Notes: generated by a model not told the origin, from the sequence alone. A stretch of DNA of 64,000 nucleotides from Narthecium ossifragum (GCA_963920575.1 OY986971.1:18776492-18840491), one strand, 5' to 3'; shown: positions 43,061-56,738, counted from the stretch's first letter. Translations and numbers: made by a program.

Positions 43061-44913
43061 ACAAAGCATAGGCCAGCTAGGTTACAAAGTTGTTTCCTAG
43101 CCCATCTAAGCACTTGTCCAATGCCATGGAGGTGGCTAGAAAAAGCAACACCAAAGCAACAGTTTAGATGGCCACACATGCCCTCCACAATCCAGCCACA
43201 TCTAAACTTCAAATCGCTGCAACCCCACCATATCTCCAAGGAAAACCACCAAACTCAACCCCCCCAAAAAATTCTTATAAACATGAAGTTTTACCTTCAA
43301 ATCGTTTGGTCGGCTGCGGGCTTGGCTGATGGCGGGTTGGGCGAGGACGATGGAGGGTTCAGCGAGCAGCTCCTCTCCTAGCGAGGTCTTGGATTAGAGA
43401 TGGGAAGGATAAAAAACTGTAAAAAAAATAGGAAAAAAAACATACCTTGGATCGTATGGCCAATGGCGGGTTGGGCGAGGTCGATGGCGGCGTGGGGCAA
43501 TGATCACGATGGCTTTCGCGGATCGCGTGGCCGTTCGTGGATCTTGTGGGCGACGGTGGGTTGGGGAGCTCGGCGTGGCCGATGGTGTCGGGCGTAACTG
43601 ACAGAGTTGGTGAGAGGGGGATGACCTCCTTCAGATTGGGTATGATCTCTCACCTACGTCACCGGACCATCAGGAGGCACCGTTCACCAAGATCTTGTGT
43701 TGATGGCGTGGATTGTTGGAGATAGGGATGTCCCTGGAGAAGATCTCACCGGATGTGGGGATGATATCGCAAACTTGAGGCCACGGACGGCGGTGAGGGA
43801 CGGCTGGTGCAGATCTAGCTGGGCCGTTGGGAAGCGCCGTTTAAAAGGATCCGGTGAAGATCTCACCGAGCCGTTGATCGTGCGGGATGCTAGAGATTGG
43901 GGATGTCGTTGGAGAAGAGAGGGGGGTGAGAGGCAGCGGCCATTCGCCGCCGAAGGAAGAAGGAGGCCGAGGTGGAGCGTGCGACGCGACGAGAGACGAA
44001 GCTCGAGGACCGCCTGGTTGGGCGTGGGGCGATGACCAGCCGTTCGTGGATCTTGTCAACAGTGGGTTGGGCGAGGTCTACAGTGGTGTGGGGTGATGGT
44101 CACGACGGCGTGGGGCATGGGGCGTGGGGCGTGGGGTGTGGGGTGTGGGGCGTGGGGTGTGGGGTGTGGGGCGTGGGGCATAGGGTGTGGGGCATGGGGC
44201 ATGGGGTGAGGGGTGATGGTCATGATGGCGTGGGGCGAGGTCTCGTGTTGGGCCAGCAGCACCTCTCCATGTTGGGCGATGGCTTGCTGTAAGGCAGTGG
44301 ATCTTGTCGATAGTGGGTTGGGCGAGGTCAGTAGCCGTGTGGGGCGATGGTCACAGCGGCGTGGGGTGATGGTCACAGCGGCATGGGGCTAGGTCTCGGG
44401 TTGGGTGAGCAGCTCCTCTCCGCGTGGGGTGATGGCTCGCAGTAAAGAAAAGGGACTGAGAGGGGGGGGGAGTGTGGGATGGGAGAAGTGATGGCGAAGA
44501 CAGTGAGAGAGAGGGATGGGAGGGATGAGATGTGACGGCGAAGAGGTCGGTGGCGGCATGGGGCGATGGCAGCTCCTCTCCATTCCCTCTCTCTCTCTCG
44601 TGATGGCGAAGAGACGTGATGGCAAAGAGCTGAGAGGTGTCATCTCACCCTCTCCCCCACCCCAGCCTCTCTGCGTTCTCTCTCTCTCTCTCTCAAAATG
44701 GGGTAATAATGAATTTTTGGGCGGGAGTTTTTGGTGGGAATCAAGTTTGGGTGGGAATGTTGATGTTTTAGATGGAATCTGGACTGTTGGATATGTTTGG
44801 AGATAAATCTGGACCGCTCTTTATGTTTATAGTTCAAGAAACTTCAAAAACAGCTCTTTCTTATATAATAGATGTAATCTTGATTACTTTGATGTTAATT
44901 TGGAACTGTTACA
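43061..44913. repeat. Diverged repeat region with GGGTTGGGCGAGG units
   Basis: The phrase GGGTTGGGCGAGG recurs near 43335, 43465, 44062 and 44320, often next to GATCTTGT, GCAGCTCCTCTCC and GGGGCGATGGTCAC. These are old, scrambled tandem units, possibly the 5' part of the preceding LTR or another element. None of the ORFs looks coding. Some 150 bp before 44913 are AT-rich. Confidence 0.5.
44109..44219 (+). repeat. 7-bp G-rich minisatellite (YRTGGGG)n
   Basis: About 14 consecutive or near-consecutive heptamers of CGTGGGG, TGTGGGG and CATGGGG. The plus strand has many four-G runs at 3-bp intervals and could fold into G-quadruplexes. Confidence 0.9.
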
Positions 44914-46243
44914 TGATGAGTCACTAAATATTCATAATTTGACCCCTTAATTTATCTTTGTAGACCGAGAGTGTTTGTATTTGATAGTTTTTTAGTTGAT
45001 TTCAGGTTTAATAAAGATTCAAGATGGAAAATACATAAAAAGGTTAATATGATGAAAATAGGTTGCTCCACTGTCAGTTTGAAGAGACTTCACAATAATT
45101 TCTAGAAAATCCTAAAATTCCTGGAATTTGAAGCACTACTAGAAGACACTGAGATGAACAACTTTTATGTTGGAAGCTTCGCAAAATTCCATACAGAAGT
45201 GCAAAATTTATCAAGATGAAGTTGGCTGAAGAAAGCAGTCTGAACGATCAATCAGATAGACGGGCGATCCATCGGCCAGATGAGCGAGCGAGCGATCGGT
45301 AGAGCAGAAACCTAATTTCAGAAACATTAGAGATATAGTCCTACTTGATATGTGGATGTTTTGGCTGAGTCTATATATCCCTATATAAAGAGGTTTTCTG
45401 GCTAAAAATTGAAAGCCCCCATAGAGAGAAAAGAGATAATTAGGGTTTCTGAAGACGGTGGAGATGCAACGTGGATCCTTGAAGTTCTTCATTAAATCTA
45501 TGGCTTCCATCCCCTATATGAGTGGCTGATATTACTACTTAGGGATCTCATGAAGCTTCAAGATATCTTTTCTGTATTTTTTCTAGTTTGAATCTTGTAT
45601 TCTTAATCTAGACATGATCTTATGGATTTGATTTTAATGATAAAAGGGTTGAGGGAACAGAGTTCCTCGACGTATTTTTAGACCTATTTGATTTCAATAA
45701 TTGATGGTAGAGATCTATAAGATAGTTTTGATGTGGTTTGTGAATAGCCGATAAGATACTTTATGCTTAGAGACGGTAGGTTGTGCTAAGGTTACCCCAA
45801 AGACAAGCTGTGCTAATCAAAGATAAAGTATGCCTTTGGAAAACACTCACCTTTTTTCAGGGATTCATGTAAGCTTGAGAAGCCGTGAATCTATAATGTC
45901 TACATAAGAAAACAAGAGGATAACTAGAGAATACATGGAGTTAAACTAAAGTGGATTGAGTAACCCTAGGTTTTTCTCTCATTGATTTATTTATCTTAGT
46001 TTCCATTGCTTTCTTAGTTAATTTTAATTAATTAAATTCCAAACACCCATTAAACCCTTTTGTTGCTTTAGAGTAGAGTATTGAGAGTTAGTTTTGTTTT
46101 CGCTGTTTGAATCAATAGTTTCCCTGTGAATCGACCTCTAATTTCATCATTATACTATCCTTTGAATTTAATATTGAAATAAGGGTTTATAAAATTTTAA
46201 ACTGAGAGTACGCACGATTTAGCGACACATGTATAGACGATCA
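44914..46243 (+). mobile_element. Athila-like 5' LTR
   Basis: Starts TGATGAGTCACTAAATATTC, ends ATAGACGATCA just before the primer-binding site. Homologous LTRs begin at 55897 (3' LTR of the same element) and 58034 (solo). TATA box TATATAAAG at 45382-45390. U3 contains GATCAATC/GATCGGT words at 45237-45300. Confidence 0.9.
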
Positions 46244-46245
46244 AG

Positions 46246-46266
46246 TTTTTGGCGCCATTGTCGGGG
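46246..46266 (+). other. Primer-binding site, tRNA-Asp type
   Basis: TTTTTGGCGCCATTGTCGGGG follows the LTR by two bases. TGGCGCCGTTGCCGGGGA is the standard PBS of Athila elements; this copy carries two transitions. Confidence 0.88.
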
Positions 46267-46779
46267 AGACATTTCTGAATTCTTGAGACAAAAGAGTTGA
46301 TTTCTCTTTACACTTTTCCAGGCATAGTTAGAGTTTTATTTTATTTTTAGTTTTTCTTTGGAATTTTTCTTACAATTTTCAGAATTTTTGCAATCTAAAG
46401 TTGGACATTTCATGACAAGGAAGTATCTGTGATTCTCAGATGAACAGCTGATCAATTGTCTGGAAACCAATCGATCGGCTGGTAGGCCGATCAATCGTCC
46501 ACATGTAGCAGAAGAACGGATTTTTCGTGAAGAAAATAGCTTGCCTGTTGCCTGGATACACTCAGTCAGATTTGATTCCGACTGTCCAGGGACGGCGCAG
46601 CCAGATAAGTCTTCTAACTTATAGCCGTTCATCTCAGCTGTGGTATTCCATAGTTTTCTCCTCTCCTCCAAATATTCTATTTTCTTGGTCTTTTCGTTTT
46701 GGATTGTGATCTTGCATGCATGGCAGACGATCCCTAAACATCCCCCTGAAACCTTTGGATTTAGAAATAGAGGCCACAC

Positions 46780-48375
46780 TCAGAACAACCAAAACCTTAG
46801 GACAGAAATCTTTAAGTAACTATCAGGAAGTGTTAATTAGCTTGCGATATATTCAAGAGACTTTTGTTACATTGGCTGAAAATGAGTGACGTGTCACATA
46901 CCCTAATGCTAATATTGGTAGGGGAGTTAATAGTAATAACCAGAGAGAAGTCCCAATTAGGAAGCACTTCATACCTTGACCTTATACCTATGCTTCTTGT
47001 ATCAACCCACCTGCCATTAATGCTACATATTATGAGATTAAACCTAACTGGATTAAGACTTTACCTTGTTTCTATGGGCGTGAAAATGAGGACCCTTATG
47101 GACACATAGCTAGTTTCCTTGAAATTCTTTCCATGTTTAAACTTGAGCATTTTAACGATGATGCCTTTAGACGTAAACTTTTCTCTTTCTCGTTGGAAGA
47201 TAAGGCTAAACATTGGCTTCAAACCTTAGCTCCAAATTCGATTTCAACGTGGGACCAATTTCAGAATGTTTTCCTTAAAAAATATTTTCCTATCATTAAA
47301 ACTCAAAATTATCGTACTATGATTATATACTGTAAGCAAAATGAAGACGAGATGTTTCATGAAACCTGGGAAAGATTTAAGGATCTTCGTAGAGAGTGTT
47401 CCCATCATGAGATGCATGAGTGGCAGTTAGCTCATTCATTTTATAATGGTCTAAATGATCATCATAGAGCGATGGTCGAAGCCTGCTGTAGGGGTGTTGT
47501 TCTTAGTAAAGCCTTGAACTGCTATTTGGAAAATGTATGACAACCTTGGTGAAAATTCACAACACAATGCCTCAATTTTTAGGAGTCGGTCTATCATTGT
47601 TCATAATTCTCGAGAAATTCATGAAATTTCTGAATTCCAAAGTCTCTCCGCACAAGTAACCCTCCTAACTATAGACTTAAATCAGTTGAAAATAGGTCAA
47701 ACTCTTACTCAATAATTGCCTAATACTTCTCTTGAAACCTGTGCCCTTTGTCTTAGCTCTGATCATCCAATTGCTGATTATTATTTAGCTCCCAATTTCC
47801 CTGACTTTGTTTAGGAACATGTTCATGCAACTTATGGTTTTTCTAAATCTTAGAACAACCCTTATACTAATACCTACAATCCAGGTTGGAGAAATCAGCA
47901 TAATTTTAGTTGGAAGCCACAACAATCAAGTAACTTTCAAGGGTAAAATAATATGTCCAATCCATCTACTTTCAAGTACCGACCAAAACCTTCTGCAAAT
48001 CTAAACCCTCCGTATCCTACACAATCAAATTCAGCCTCTACAGTCCAATCCACCTTTAAATCAACATTGAGTTCCATCCTTTCAGCCATGACTACCATGA
48101 ATAAAAATATGAGTGTACTAAGACAAGAAATGACAAGTAAAGTTTCACAAATGAAAAATTCTATGTCTAGAATAGAGAACCAGTATAATTCTAATACCCA
48201 ATCTATTGCTAAACTTGAGAATTCATTGGTTCAACTATCTAACACTATAGCCAAAAGAGAGGAAGTACACTTGCCAAGTCAACCTGTCACTAACCCCAGA
48301 GGCCATCACTATGTAGAAAGCCAAAACATTGAGAGTGCTAAGGCCATTGTGACCCTCAGAAGTGAAAAACAGTAG
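46780..48375 (+). pseudogene. Athila-like gag, degraded
   Basis: The 5' part is broken. A clear capsid-like block runs 47030-47540 (YEIKPNW, FLKKYFP, AHSFYNGLNDHHRAMV) and shifts frame at about 47533 into YDNLGENSQHNAS. After further stops, 47953-48375 encodes a coiled-coil-like segment (MNKNMSVLRQEMTSK) and the LPSQPVTNPRG motif before protease. Gag forms the particle of the retrotransposon. At least four breaks occur. Confidence 0.85.
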
Positions 48376-48539
48376 ATAATCAAATAGGTGAACCTGTCAG
48401 TACGGACGATCGATCGGCCTACCCGACGATCCATCGTCCGGGCGATGATCGATCGACCGCCCAGTCGATCCATCATCCAGTTTGAGATGCCTCTCTTCTC
48501 CCACCTGATTATGATCCAATTGTTTCTAGAGAGCCTTAT

Positions 48540-49383
48540 CCAGCTAAAAACATTCTAAAAGTGCCTTTTCCAGCAGCTCTTAAGGATCCATCTTCAACCA
48601 TAAAAGTCCAAAAAACTATCGAAGAGATTCTTAAAACCTTTAAACAAGTCAATATGAACATACCTTTGCTCGATACCAACAGACAGATCCCTTCTTATCC
48701 CAAATTTCTTAAGTATCTGTGTACCCATAAATGCCAGGCCGAATCCAAAGGTTCTAAAAAGATCTTTCTTACCGAACAAGTTAGTTCGATTCTGAAACCT
48801 GATACGCCACCCAAATTGAAAGACCTTGGTACCCCTACCATATCTTGTTGTATAGAAGAGTACCATATTGATGGTGCCCTTCTAGACTTAGGCGCAAGTG
48901 TGAACCTTATGCCCTATTACCTCTACAAGAAATTTAGTATGGGAGAACTTAAACAGACACCAGTGATTTTGAAATTAGCTGATAGATCCATTAAGACACC
49001 TAGAGGTATCTTGGAGGATGTTTTAGTTAAGGTGGATAATTTTTTCTTTCATGTTGACTTCATTGTCTTGGATATGGAACCTGTTGTCCACCGCAAAAAG
49101 ACTACCAATTATCTTAGGATGTCCCTTTTTGGCCACTGCTAATGCATGTATAAACTGTCGAACTTGTGTGATGGATGTTTCTTTTGGTCACATGCATGTT
49201 AAATTAAATATTTTTAAAACTGAATGTTTGCCTGAGCCTAAGGATGATGAATGCTTTAATGTTGATACTTTGACTGAATGTGTTGATGCTAAATCATATG
49301 CTATGATTTCTGATGAAATATCCGATATTTTGAAGGATTATGAATCTGATCATGATGTTGTAAATATTCTAGATACTGCATAA
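48540..49383 (+). pseudogene. Athila-like aspartic protease, one frameshift
   Basis: Motifs: DLGASVNLMPYYLYKKF (about 48885-48935), DRSIKTPRGILEDVLVKVD, then a frameshift near 49100 into LPIILGCPFLATANACI. The reading closely parallels the copy at 2900-3480. It ends with a Cys/Asp-rich tail to 49383. Confidence 0.87.
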
Positions 49384-49683
49384 ATGAAATATAACATTGA
49401 ACCACATGACTCAGCTCAACCAATCGATCATCCAGAGGATCAATCATTCGGCCGAGAACCGATCGATGGGCCAGACGGCCCATCCATTGGTCAGTGCACA
49501 GCGGATACAGAAATTGTTTCTTGGTTGGTTGAAACCCTTCCACCGCTTTGTTCTACACCTACACCTTCTTCACTTGAAATACCACCTGAATTAGAATTAA
49601 AACCACTACTTAAAATTTAAAATATATTTTTCTAGGGTCAGATTCCTCTCTTCCCGTTATCATCTTTTTATCCCTTTCGAGTG

Positions 49684-52310
49684 ATTAGGAGAGTCAACTT
49701 ATAGAAGTTATGAAATTCCATAGGAATGCCATAGGATGGTCAGTGGCCAATCTGAAAGGCATCAACCGTTCAATTTGCATGCATAGGATTCATCTCGAGG
49801 ATGAGTCCAAAACTGTTATAGATATGCAATGCCACCTCAATCACCATATGAAAGAGGTGGTAAAGAAAGAGGAGGTGAAACTTCTTGATGCAGGAATTAT
49901 CCACCCAATCTCTGATAGTCATTGGGTTAGCCCTACACAGGTAGTTCCTAAGAAATCAGGCTTAACAGTTGTAGAAAATGAGACCGATGAGCAGATCCCG
50001 ATGCGCCATACTACGGGATGGAGCATGTGCATTGATTATAGTAAACTTAATGTCTTGACTAGGAAAGATCATTTTCCCTTACCTTTTATTGATCAAATTT
50101 TAGAAAGACTTTCTGGTCAGAGTTATTACTATTTTCTAGATGAATACTCAGGAGAAGATTACTTTCACATGTCCTTTTGGTACTTTCTCCTAACGTAAGA
50201 TGCCTTTTAGTCTTTGCAATGCACCAGCGACTTTCCAAAGGTGTATGATGGCCATCTTGTTTAATATGATTGAAAAATTTCTTGAAGTCTTTATGGATGA
50301 TTTTTCTGTGTTTGGAAATTCTTTTGAGTTTTGTTTAGACAATCTTTCTAAAGTTCTTGATCGATGCATTGAAACTAATCAACTTCTTAGCTGGGAAAAG
50401 ACTCACTTCATGGTACAAGAAGGAATTGTCTTAGGTCACATTATTTCTAAACGAGGTATAGAGGTTGATAGGGTTAAAGTTGAATTAATTTCTAATTTAC
50501 CTCCACCGACGTCTGTGCGTCAGATTAGTTATTTTTTAGGTCATGCTGGATTTTATCGTCGATTCATCAAAGACTTTTCTAAAATTTTGTGACCGTTATG
50601 TGAATTGTAGCAAAAAATATCCTTTTTGTCTTCAATGATGCATGTTTGACTATTTTTAAGACTATTCGTGATTTATTGTCCACCGCACGTATAGTTAATA
50701 CACCTTATTATTTTTTACCTTTTGAACTCATGTGCGATGCTTCTGCTTCTGCCATAGGGGCTATGTTAGGACAGTGAATAAATAAAATTTCACATGTGAT
50801 TTATTATGCTAGTAAGACCCTTTCTGAATCTCAATTAAATTATACTACTACTGAAAAGGAATTATTAGCTGTAATATTCGCATTAGAAAAGTTCCTTCCT
50901 TACATCCTAGGTTCCAAAATCCTTATCTATACTGATCATGCTGCCCTTAGATACCTTTTAGCTAAAAAGGATGCTAAATCTAGACTAATTCGATGGATCT
51001 TGCTTTTGCAAGAATTTGATATTGAAATTAGACATAAGAAAGGTTCAGAAAATGTAGTTGATCATTTGTCATGCCTTCCTTTAGAACATATTCTTGACAA
51101 AACTCATGTCAGTGCTTCTTTTTCAGATGAGACCCTCTTTTAGGTTACTCGAATTTCACAGCCTTGGTATGCTCATATAGTTAATTATCTTGTATCAAAC
51201 AAACTTTCTAATTCTTGGTCTAAAAATGTAAAAGATAGATTCTTTTCTCATATTAAATATTATATTTGGGAAGATCCTAAGTTATTTAAACATTGTTATG
51301 ATCAAGTCATTAGAAGATGTGTGCCTGAGTCAGAAGTTGATGTCATTCTTACTTTCTGTCATACACGTGCTTATTGTGGTCATTTTTCAGAAAAGGAAAC
51401 TACTGCAAAAGTTCTACAATGCTGATTCTACTAGCCCATGATTTTTAAACATTCTCATAATTTTTGCCAATCTTGCATTTGATGTCAGAAAACTGAAAAT
51501 ATCTCTTATAGGAATGGGATGCATCAATCCCTGATTTTAGTTGCCGAAATCTTTGATATTTGGGGTATTGATTTCATGGGCCCTTTTCGACCTTCTTTTA
51601 GTTTTCTATATATCCTTGTAGTGGTTGACTATGTGTCTAAATGATTTGAAGCTATAGCAAAGAAGTCAAATGATCATAAAGTTGTGGTTAAATTTCTTCA
51701 AAATAACACCTTTTATCGATTTGGTCATCCTCATGCGATTATTAGCGATGGTGGTTCTCATTTTAACAATCAACATTTTGCTTCCCTTCTTAGAAAGTAC
51801 TCTATCACACATAAGATAGCGACACCCTATCATCCTCAGACCAGTGGTCAGTTAGAGCTCTCTAATAGGGAAATAAAACGTATCCTAGAAAAAACTATTC
51901 ACGTAGACCGCACAGATTGGACCACAAAATTAGATGATGCACTTTGGGCTTATAGGACAACTTATAAAACACCTATTGGTATCCCTATATCGGTTAGTGT
52001 TTGGTAAACCATGACATCTACCAGTAGAGTTAGAGCATCGTGCTATGTGGGCCATTAAAAAGCTTAACACTGATACTAATGTCGTCACTGCACATAGGAA
52101 ACTAAGTTTATGTGAACTTGAGGAAATTCGTAATAAGGCCTATGTGAATTCCAAAATTTATAAAGAAAGAACAAATGCCTTCCATGATAAACACATTTCA
52201 AGGAGGAATTTTGAAGTCGGGCAAAAGTTTGACTGTTCAATTCTAAATTGTGTATTTTCCCAGGAAAATTATGATCTAGATGGACTAGAACTTTTATTAT
52301 AAATAGAGTA
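49684..52310 (+). pseudogene. Athila-like RT, RNase H and integrase, degraded
   Basis: RT: GWSMCIDYSKLN (50020), then FLDEYSG followed by loss of roughly 15 residues before the TFTCPFGTF block (50150-50190), then MPFSLCNAPATFQRCM and the catalytic FMDDFSVFG (50285-50320). RNase H: CDASASAIGAM-like (50735), [20 protein letters not shown] and [12 protein letters not shown] (50930). Integrase: WGIDFMGPF (51560, Asp), [12 protein letters not shown] (51740, Asp), [16 protein letters not shown] (51845, Glu). Stops at 50591, 50777 and 51141 and several frameshifts make it nonfunctional. Confidence 0.9.
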
Positions 52311-52766
52311 TTTCCACATGGAGCTGTGGAAATTAGAAATCCACACAAATGAAATTGTCACTATTAATGGGCATAGATTAAAACACTATTTAAAGGTCAT
52401 CACTCACATCGATGTGATTGAGTCCGTCGAACTGATGGACCCGAGCTATCACTGATCATTTTAGGGACAACTAGCAAAAGACGTAAAATTGCGCGTTTCG
52501 TGGGAGGCAAGCCAGTAGTTTTTAGGTTTTTCCTTAATTTTTCAGATTTTTTTCGAGACTTTTCCCGTTTTTTCTTTTTGCCTCGTTCTTTCTCTCTCGT
52601 TCTCGCCCAAGCTCTATTGTGAGCCAAGGACTCATCGTCCCGGGTTGATCGGCTCCGATCAGCTCACTTTGAGCCGCCGCCCTTCCGTCACCTCTCCAGC
52701 CCTCCCCGTGCCTCCAAATCATAGTTAAAACCTCCACCATCCTTCTACGTACCATCCTCTGGCCAC
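52311..52766 (+). mobile_element. Athila-like 3' region, part 1
   Basis: Sequence between integrase and the Copia solo LTR. No ORF is recognised; minus-strand Arg/Lys-rich frames are chance. It continues at 53902 once the solo LTR is removed. Confidence 0.55.
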
Positions 52767-53901
52767 TGTTGATCCTAACCTTATTTTGATGATGCCAATA
52801 TACTTTAAATGATAAAATATATGTTTAACATTTATTATCCCTTTAATTGGATGCTTTAAATTAAATATTTGAGAAATTAATGTAATGACGGTCGATGCAT
52901 GAATCTGATCATGATGTTGCACGGTGGATGACGTCGACCGTGGGAATGCGACGATCGATCCATGGATCGACCGTGGGGTTGCACGGTGGATGCACCAAAC
53001 TTGGCTTTATGAAATGTTGGCTCGCGGTCGATCGGTGTATCGACCTTGGGAAGCCATTTTTTTTGACAGAGCCTCACGGTCGATGCGATGGTCGATGAAC
53101 CAGTCGACCGTGGAACATGGTTATTTTGGTTTTGAATGTTGTAGGCTCACGGACGATCCGATGGACGATGCGACGGTCGACCGTGGAGTATGATGATGGA
53201 AAGTGAAGAAGCGACGGTCGATCGGACTATCGACCCTGGGAAGCATTTTTCACAACAGAGGCTCACGGTCGATACGACGGTTGATGGGCAGATCGACCGC
53301 GGCTCAAGAAGGCTGAGTTTTTGTACATGACGGTCGATGTGGCGGACGATGCATGGATCGACCGCTAGCAACGCGCAAAGTAAAAAACCAGCCGTTGGAG
53401 AGTTGTAGGGAGCCGTTGGAGCTGGTTCTTGAGCTGGTTGAAGGCGAAATATAAGCAGTCTTCTGTTGTAAACTTGTGAGAAGATTAACTATTTTTTTTA
53501 GAGCATTTGGGCAAGTTTTAGCAAAGTCTTCTACACTTTCCCATTGAGCCACAATCTTTGTAAAGCTTCCACAAGTGTGAAGAAGCAACTTGTGAAGATC
53601 CCAATAGTTGGTCGGTGACATTGTAAGGTTCCCAAGCACCCGGAAGCTTGGTAGAAAACTTGTAATCGATTTTGCAAGTAGTGGAATCTCAAGGAGTGCC
53701 TTGAGTGAAGTGGACGTAGACCAAGGTTGGGTCGAACCACTATAAAACAACGGTGCAATCTCTCTAACTTCTTTCTATTAATTGATTGCATTATTTTATT
53801 CTTATTCACAAGCATACTACTGTCTTGAACTCCCCTACCTAGGTTTTTCATTTATCGAATTTTCGGAAATAGTCCAATTCACCCCCCCTCTTGGACTTTC
53901 A
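52767..53901 (+). mobile_element. Solo Copia LTR with near-perfect 5-bp target duplication
   Basis: Starts TGTTGATCCTAACC, ends CACCCCCCCTCTTGGACTTTCA. Flanks GCCAC (52762-52766) and GCCTC (53902-53906) match at 4 of 5. It carries the same GACGGTCGATG...ATCGACCGTGG arrays (52885-53365) as the copies at 698 and 18434, and like the 698 copy shares CCAAGCACCCGGAAGCTTGGTAG in its U5 half. Confidence 0.85.
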
Positions 53902-55896
53902 GCCTCCTCTTCCCTCGATATCCTCTCTTTCGACGCCGGTAAGCCCCTCCGCACCCATCGATCTCATCCTCCACGGCCGTTCACCACCTTGCACCACCTC
54001 CAGAACCTTCCCGCGACCACCACGGACCTTCTACTACCATCAAAATCCTTCCTTGATGGCTGGGTCACTAGATCCCACCTCTGACAGTCTCAACCTCTCC
54101 GACCACCTTCAATCCGCCGCCAAGTAGGCCAATTCTTCAATCATATCATATAGGCGAGTTCCTTAGGCCATCACGATGCTTTCTATACCCTTACTGTCCT
54201 CCGATGCCGACGTTTCACTGTCGATCCACCGCCGGCGAGCTCTCGGGCGTCCAACTGCTACAGAACTTGATCCAGGTGCTCCAAAGCTCATAATTGAAAT
54301 CAGACGGTCTCGATCTTCAATCAGGATGATATTTAGGATGCTGATTATTTTGGGTGTTGTTCATGGATGGTTTGATGTTTTCATGTTTATCTTTTAAGTC
54401 TAATGTGGATGAATGGTTGTAGAAGATATTTAGTTAATAAATACAAACGAGACTACCGAAATTTTTAATGATTCTTATGCCTTTTTGCTATTCTTGCTAT
54501 ATTTTTCATTCTATTTTCTTTGATCTTTTGGAAAGGTATTTTTATGGCAGGTTTTCCTTTGGACATCCATCTGGGGCGGATACTTATGCAAACTATATCT
54601 ATATTGATCAGGGGGTTATTTTAAATTCTTTATATATGTCTCTCATGTTTTATAGTGATTTTTATGGCTTTACTCTTTTAGTATTTTCTAGAGACATGAA
54701 TTTCGTAGGTGGCAATGTTTCCATTGTGTGGGCGATATGGTAATCATAATCCTTGAGAAGATTCTTTATAGCACGATACTATGATTATCTCTACTCTTTA
54801 TTCATTGCTTTCTTTTTATAACTTAGAGTAATTAAGGACAATTACATTTAAGTTGGGGGTAGATTTTAGGAATTTACTTTTTTTTAGATAACCAAATATT
54901 ATACATGCCTTGAATTATGTCAAAATAATGAATTTATGATATAAATTGACAAAGATGCTTGCTTGTTTTAAAAATTTATCTTCTGAATTATTCTGAAACT
55001 CTTATGTCATATAAGGGATCGTAAATTTTTGCTATGCATAACATTATTTCTATACTTTAACACTTTTACCATGATTTAAGGATGACTAGACATATCCTAA
55101 TACACATGTACACTTTCACATCTTGAAGAGTTGATATTAGATGCTAAGCATGATAATATGATAGATTTACAGTTTTATGTCATTTGACAGAAAATACATG
55201 AACATATGCAACTATCTGAATATGCAAAATATATGTGAAAAAAAGGATTTTCAACTTAGTAGCCGGGCAGTGGGCCTGGCCAGCACGGTGTTCGCGTAAA
55301 ACAGTTGAATTTCCTGAAAAAAAAGACTAGTGCCCTAAAGCCGTATGGTTTGGGAGTCGTTAGCTTGAACCTCGTTACATGGATCATGAAGAAAGCTTAA
55401 GAGATCATAAAATTGCACATGTCATTAAAAAAAAACAAAAAAAAGAGAATGAAAACAGTGATTGTTATGTGATAAGTGGAAGATATGTGCTTGGATAAGA
55501 TTGTGATCTTGAATAGTTGAAGTGTTTAGATATAATTGATACTCTGAAGCATGTGGAACTCTATTCACACACAGGAGTATTAAAGTTGTTTTTAATCATG
55601 ATTAAATATGTTAAAGTGTTGGAAATATGTTATGGCATGTTTTGAGTTACCATATTTTTATGTGACTATGAGTTTAAGGATATATTTATGGGTATCATTT
55701 CTAATGGCATATTCAAGGGAATGTATAGATGTTTGTAAATGTCATCCCTGAAAACCCTCAAGAGCCTATAACATCTCCACTAAGGTAACCCAGGGGTTTA
55801 AAGGCTTGTTACATATGCTATGTGCAATCATGAGACATAAAAAAGTGGCTACTTAGATTTAAAGGCTTGTTACACCCCTAGTGTAAGTTAGGGGTG
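53902..55896 (+). mobile_element. Athila-like 3' noncoding or env-like region
   Basis: Mostly AT-rich. A frame of 91 codons (54468-54743) is hydrophobic but not recognised as an envelope protein. The purine-rich words TTAAGTTGGGGGTAG (54850) and AAGTTAGGGGTG (55885-55896) resemble polypurine tracts; the second directly abuts the 3' LTR. Confidence 0.6.
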
Positions 55897-56738
55897 TGAT
55901 GAGTCACTAAATATTCATAATTTGACCCCTTAATTTATCTTTGACAGCCTGAGAGTGTTTGTATTTGATAGTTTGTTAGTCGATTTCAGGTTTAATGAAG
56001 ATCAAGATGGAAAATACATAAAAAGGTTAATATGATGAAAATATGCTACTCCCCTGTCAGTTTGAAAAGAATTCACCATAATATCCAGAAAATCTCTAAA
56101 TGTTTTGGAATTTGGAGGACTACTAGAAGACACTGAAATGAACGACTTCATGTTGGAAGATTCACCAAATTCCGTACAGAAGTGCTAGATTTATCAAGAT
56201 GAAGTTGGCGAAAGAAAGCAATCTAGACGATCAATCGGCCAGACGGTCTATCAATCGGCCAGACGGGCGATCAATCGTTGAACAGTGACGATCAATCGGT
56301 CAAGTGAGCAATTGATCGGTAGGGTGGAAACAAAAACATTAGAGATAGAGTCCTGCTTGAGATGTGGATGTTTTGGCTGAGTCTATCCTTATATAAAGAG
56401 GATTTTGGGCCGAAAATTGAGAGCCCCCATAGAGAGAATAGAGAGAATTAGGGTTTCTGAAAATGGTGGAGATGCAACGTGGATCCTTGAAGTTCTTCAT
56501 CAATTCTATGGCTTCCATTCCCAAAATGAGTGGTTGATTCTACTACTCGGATCACATGAAGCTTTAAGATATCTTCTCTGTATTTTTTCTACTTTGAATC
56601 CTGTATTCTTCATCTGGATATGATCTTATGGATTTGATTTTGAAGATAAAAGAGTTGACGGAATAGAGTTCCTTGACGTATTTTTAGACCTGCTTATTTT
56701 CGGTGATTGATGATAGAGATCTATAAGATAGTTTTCAT
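55897..56738 (+). mobile_element. Athila-like 3' LTR, truncated
   Basis: Collinear with 44914-45735, from TGATGAGTCACTAAATATTC to ATAAGATAGTTTTCATATG. About 500 bp of the 3' part are missing. It contains GATCAATCGGCCAGACGG repeats (56222-56320) and TATATAAAGAGG. Confidence 0.88.

Noticed and set aside
54468..54743. Possible env-like gene of the Athila-like element
   Set aside because: Only 91 codons and no fusion, signal or transmembrane arrangement that I can recognise.
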